Position numbers and translations under genes: made by a program. The notes beneath the pieces are model-generated. The model saw nothing but the letters and a program-made list of their open reading frames with translations. It did no database searches and had not been told where the DNA came from. Shown in pieces: positions 59,390 to 64,000 of a stretch of 64,000 nucleotides of DNA. Position 1 is the stretch's first letter, and the number at the start of each line of letters is the position of its first letter. Location: positions 3,942,501 to 4,006,500 of the forward strand of contig OZ026562.1 in assembly GCA_964020155.1 (NCBI GenBank). The letters run 5' to 3'. Origin of the DNA: Chondrilla cf. caribensis. Taxonomy: Eukaryota; Porifera; Demospongiae; Chondrillida; Chondrillidae.

Positions 59390-62300
59390 ATGGATACGAT
59401 AACTGACAACCCTGGGAAAACAGCCGCTATTATAGGTGGAGTCGTTGGTATCGCGTTAGTAGCGGGGATAATAGTCATTCCCACAGCAGTAGTACTATCA
59501 CAGAATGAATCACAAGCTGTTCCTGATAGTGCATTTGTGGTCGCCAAGGGTAGTGCTGGAGCAGTTGCGACGGATGACAAGAGGTGTTCTGAAGCCGGAT
59601 TGAAGGTTCTCGAAAATGGCGGGAACGCTGTTGACGCTGCCGTGGCCAGTCTCCTCTGTCTTGGAGTGGTGAACTTCCAGAGTAGCGGAATCGGTGGAGG
59701 GTTGATGATGCTCGTGGCCAAGAAGAACACCAGCTCTCCAGAAGGATACACTGTTACCGTCATTGATGCCCGAGAACTAGCTCCTAGTTCAGCCCGGGAG
59801 AGTGATTACTTGCCAGTTGATGCGAGTGGGAAGAATATTCATATGGATACAGGTTAGATCAGTGCATGGCAATGGTTTCACTGATATTTTATTAATGTAG
59901 GGTAACGCGAGGTAACTTGGAACACTGGGGTGACGCAGCAATCGATACTCGTCTCGAATCGGCGCTTGTGATAGCTAGGTTCGTGTTATGTTACTGATCT
60001 GTATAGGTAGGTGATTCCAAGACACTTGTAGCTGCTTTTAAAGATTATAACGTGGTCAGAAGATATGTATTCCAAGTATATGTCTTCCATACCATGGATC
60101 TATGTTCCAAGTAATCCCGCTTTATACGCCCACCGCCCACAATAATGGGGGTCACCGGGGTCAACGGTGAATGAGTTCGCGCTAAAGTATATGGAGTAGT
60201 ATAGGCAGCCTTGGGGATATTGCGTTTTTCGCATTCTATTGCAATTGTAGCCGAACGTAAGGCTTTAATTTCTTGAAGGAACATCACTTACCAACGACGG
60301 GAAATATGACCAAACTAGTTGATATTTGCCATCGGTAGAGTAGGCCTGAGAGAGTCTCCTAACAGCAGATCAGAAGTTAGTTAACGGTTATCTACGCGTG
60401 CTATGGGGACCTATAGCTATGCGTATAACTACCGAACGGGATTGCGTCTAGCCCAATGAGGACACTCTTTCGTCTACCTAGCCAATGGCAAGTCTTACAA
60501 CTTCGGGGTTTGATCGATAGTGAGGCCTACGAATACTTTTGTGTTAACATCCGTTCGCATTGAATTCCCATTTATAATGAATTTCTGTTGTTGAAACAAG
60601 TAATTTGAGTTCAATAACTCAAATTACTTGTTTCTACTACTTGCTTCAGCACACAAATTCTATAATATTATATCTATATCAATATATATATAGCTATATC
60701 GGATGAACGTTACATACCGGAAGTCAAAATGAAAACAATATAGGGTAGCGGATAAAAATTTCCTGATAGTAAACTCACTCTATATTGGTGAAATATTCAC
60801 AACTATATATTATAACTTAGTCTAGGGTTGAAAATTCTAGACTAAATATTGTAACATTCATCTATTAATTTTAAACATTTTTAGCTTCACCTCTGAGTCA
60901 TAGTAAGTTTGCAGTTTCAAATTGTTGAAAACAGATTTATGTATACCCAGGTACTCTGTCTATTGCCATACCTGGAGAGCTGAGAGGAATGGAGATGGCA
61001 TTGGATCTGTTCAGTAGTAATACTCCAGATAAGAGAACAATGATCTTTGAAAAGGCCATTGAATATGCTGAGCAAGGATTTTCTCCTTCCCAGCATTTAC
61101 TCAATGCCATTAAGGACAATCCTGGAATTGTGAGATTCAACAAGAATCCCACATTCAGTTATGAGAACTTGAGGTACAAACATAATGATTACAATAAATT
61201 AATTTAAAATTAAACATAAAGTATTGAATTCACATTGACATCTAACACATGTGTTCATGATATTATTCACTGACAGATTTTGATTGATCAGAAGTTCTAA
61301 TAAAGCTTCTTCTGAATGAATTTATTGCTCTGTGAGAATTGTACTGCTGACTTAGGCCTTGAGTAAAGCCATGTAGGATACTTGTACCATTGGCTATTAT
61401 GAATACATTGAATCATTAGGCACGTTTTGTGATTAGAGAAGACTAGTCAAATTTGGAAGGATATTCCCTTTCTTGACTGACTCCAGCAACAATCAATCTG
61501 AGTATCAAATTTAAAGTAGAAATGTTCACACTAGTAACGTTTGTAGGTGTCCTTTATTCTCCTCAGAATCCCCATTCTGTACATACACTGAGATCTGGCA
61601 GGTTGATAGATATGAAATTACACATACCAATTGGTAAGCTATGTACTAGCTTACAGTAGAAAAAGATAGTAGATCAATTGCTTACTACTACTACAGCAAA
61701 CCAAATATAGCTCAAAAGTTGGCTCATATTAAGTAGCAACTTGTCTCAAGGATGTTTGTCTTGACAAGTTTCTATATACTGTTACTGTAAGAATACTATC
61801 ATTATATACGGTATTACAGTGGGACCTCTCTATTGCAAACCTCTGAATTGCAGAAATCTCTATAATAAGGACACCATTCTGTGTCCCAGTGTAGTACTGT
61901 AGTGTATTAAGTGACCTCTGAATTGAGGACACCTCTGTAATAAGGACTAAAATTTAGGTCCCAAAGTGTCCTTAATAGAGAGGTTCCACTGTATTATTAT
62001 TATTATCATTGTTGAAGGAAATGTGAATTGCTGTCTTATGTACATAGAAACCTTGTGACATTCAATGATAGCGAAAACCAAGACGAGGGGACGATAATCA
62101 CACGAAAACCTTATGCAAGTACTCTCAAGAAGGTTAGGGACAGGGGATTTCAAGAGTTCTACACTGGTGCCACTGCTGTTTCCTTAGTGGATGACATCAA
62201 CAATGCTGCCTGTATGGAGTTACCATCAAAATACTGCAGTTCTACTAGGATAACAATGGCAGAATGGCAATCATACAATGCCAAAAAGAGAAATCCTCTC

Positions 62301-62394
62301 CAGTTTGCCATCACTGGGTCTGCTAAAGTGATGTACACTGCACCTGCTCCTGCAAGTGGGTCAGCGTTAGCCCTGTTTTTGAAAATAATGCAAG
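59390..62394 (+). CDS. GGT: Gamma-glutamyltranspeptidase 3, first three exons (3' end outside window)
   Basis: Exons 59390-59852, 60951-61173 and 62048-62394 align in length and phase with exons 1-3 of GGT1 (223 and 347 bp are identical lengths). They encode the membrane anchor, GGNAVDAAV, IDARELAP with the substrate Arg, and most of the large subunit up to ALFLKIMQG. All are open. The catalytic Thr and small-subunit exons are not in the remaining 1.6 kb; GGT1 has a 2.3-kb intron here, so they may lie beyond 64000. It is closest to GGT1 but keeps the GG pair that GGT1 lost. Intron 2 has gained a MITE. Confidence 0.85.
61815..61993. mobile_element. MITE with Tc1/mariner-like termini
   Basis: Ends TACAGTGGGACCTCTCTATT and AATAGAGAGGTTCCACTGTA are inverted repeats flanked by TA. 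An inner copy of cctctgaattg occurs in each half. The matching GGT1 intron has no insertion. The termini resemble mariner-derived MITEs of invertebrates. Confidence 0.8.
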
Positions 62395-63393
62395 GTATGT
62401 AATTATGCTTGGTTGTGTACATACATACATGTGCATGCACTACTAGTAGTAGTAGAATCTATAGATAATGGGTCAGTACTATAATAGTTCAGAATTATGT
62501 TGACTGCATTTCTCAAACAAGGTTGGATTGCCATGCATATGTACTACACATGTCATTGTAATACGTATCTTAGCAACATTGTTTGTTGTCTATTATACTT
62601 TGTTGTCCATATAATTATGTATACGCTAATTAGATTTAAATAATAATCATGAAGTAGTACATTATTGTTGTTACAGAGTAAAACCACAAATATCTAAAGC
62701 CCACCCTTCAGAGAAGACCACCCAGAATGATCGCCCGCCTACAGACATTATGGCACATAAAGATATTATGAATATAGTTGAGGCACCAATGCTGACATTT
62801 TCCTGCTCTGAAGTAATACTATGTACTGTACAGTCAGACTCTGAACTCTGGCCATGTTCAAAAAGGTCTAATAGGTTCCTTTGTTCAGATATCCAGGTAC
62901 AGGCAATTTGAGGTAGTATCTGGATGTCTTCAGCTCTGCATTATGTGGGGCCAATTGAAATTAACACTGCCTCTTGACAGATGGTAATAGCAATTGCCCA
63001 TATGCTACTGAGGGTAGGCCAAGCAACATTAAAACGTCCTCATTTCTTTTTGTACATGCAGAGATTGCAAGGCTATATGGGTGGCTTATTGTAACTTCCC
63101 TGTTGTGCCACAGCTGCCTATACAGGAGGTAGTTGTGGTTTTTAGTAAAAGTTGATGACAGGAAGTGGGCGTGGCAGGAAGTCATGGTCTGAAGTATGCA
63201 TCCTTTGTTATTTCCAGGTGCACTTGTTTGATTGAGCCAGTCCATAGTACACAGTCCATGGAGTGTGGACTGTCTCAGTACAGTGTTTGATACATAACTA
63301 GCCTTCTGCACAGCTGTCATGGTATATACTCCTTACAAGGGCAGTCTCTTCATATACAGCAACATATATATATATATATATATATATATGTAT
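62395..63393. other. GGT3 intron 3
   Basis: Similar to the GGT1 intron at 21490-22600 and to GGT2 37600-38040. No exon found. A (TA)n run ends at 63389. Confidence 0.6.
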
Positions 63394-63395
63394 TA

Positions 63396-63531
63396 GTTAT
63401 ACCCCGCCTTTGCTGGGTACATGGCGGATATACTTGAGTGTCAGGAAGTGATATACCGAGGGCGAAGCCAGAGGTTATCGCTTCCTGACACTCAAGTATA
63501 TCCCCATGTACCCAGCAAAGGCGGGGTATAA
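63396..63531. mobile_element. Hairpin MITE-like element (copy 2)
   Basis: Nearly the same as 24612-24749: ~60-bp arms around accgagggcgaagccagag. It is inserted next to (TA)n. The following ~23 bp are also shared with the first copy. Confidence 0.85.
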
Positions 63532-63539
63532 TAAATATC

Positions 63540-64000
63540 CCGTCAAAACGATCGAAAGTATGTTAGCGTTGTGAATACAGACGAGAAATTTGCGAGGAAA
63601 GACTTCTTTGAGAGCTGGAAACGAAAGTAAAACCTATAATCGGAGGCAAGTTAACAATAGCCGAGTACCCATCAACTCTCCAATACCTAGCAAAAAGAGG
63701 TGTGGGGATAATGATAATAGCGATCGTTTCTCTGAGCTTACCAGAAGAGTGGACAAATCCTTATGTGCCCAAAACGCCGCCAAGAAAATAGGCTGAGTAA
63801 ATATTATCCAGCCTAGAAGCCCGAACCACGAATTCTTCGATCTAAACTACCGATCGATTCATGTTAAAATCGTTTTCGATTCGTCGCCCTTCTGAAAACA
63901 CGAGGTTTGTGTGCTGATTTTGTGTTCCTTCAACTGAATTGGTGTGGTCTTTAGCGTTCATTGTGTATCAGTATTGCTGGTGCATTGATTGTCTTGAGTG
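63540..64000. other. Unassigned sequence at window end
   Basis: A 68-codon open frame (63590-63796, basic and Asn/Ser-rich) follows the hairpin. It matches no family I know and could be part of a mobile element. Nothing firmer can be said. Confidence 0.3.

Noticed and set aside
1..64000. Prokaryotic or contaminant origin
   Set aside because: Spliced genes, animal-specific FCHO and Death domain, and dense microsatellites exclude it.

Overview
This window is eukaryotic, AT-rich animal DNA. Genes are split into short exons with GT/AG introns full of (GT)n/(CA)n microsatellites, foldback elements and decayed reverse transcriptases. An FCHO-type endocytic adaptor, NUP155 exons and a Death domain point to a metazoan. 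The compact introns, tandem gene families and reverse transcriptase types suggest an early-branching marine invertebrate, most likely a sponge. That taxonomic placement is an inference.

Layout. (1) 99-6356: 3' part of an FCHO/muniscin gene on the + strand, ending in a complete mu-homology domain. (2) 6.4-8.5 kb: a possible promoter block, a decayed minus-strand reverse transcriptase and an interspersed repeat. (3) 8.8-62.4 kb: a tandemly amplified region built from two unrelated gene types. One is an orphan helical protein family (about 410 aa) that I do not recognise. I label its nine larger copies A to I and see two further small scraps. The other is gamma-glutamyltranspeptidase (GGT), with two complete genes, one gene cut by the window edge and one exon-1 relic. 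(4) 62.4-64 kb: GGT3 intron sequence with a foldback element.

The orphan family falls into two subtypes: I (B, D, I) and II (A, C, E, F, G, H). The order is A; B-GGT1-C; D-GGT relic-GGT2-E; F; G; H; I-GGT3. Flanking non-coding DNA is also shared (13.25-16.4 kb with 28.24-31.4 kb; 41.2-44.9 kb with 52.0-55.1 kb; 16.4-21.5 kb with 57.5-62.4 kb). This implies repeated duplication of a [type I - GGT - type II] unit. A, B, D, E and F look intact. C, G, H and I are broken. Fragments of FCHO and of NUP155 (minus strand) were scattered through the array by the same rearrangements.

The most notable gene is F (47681-50105). A four-exon, phase-consistent model gives 511 aa with an N-terminal Death domain, a Ser/Thr-rich linker and the orphan domain. 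The other copies with a visible first exon have only a short, 16-25 codon leader. This links the orphan family to death-fold signalling, by inference only. No rRNA, convincing tRNA or CRISPR array was seen.
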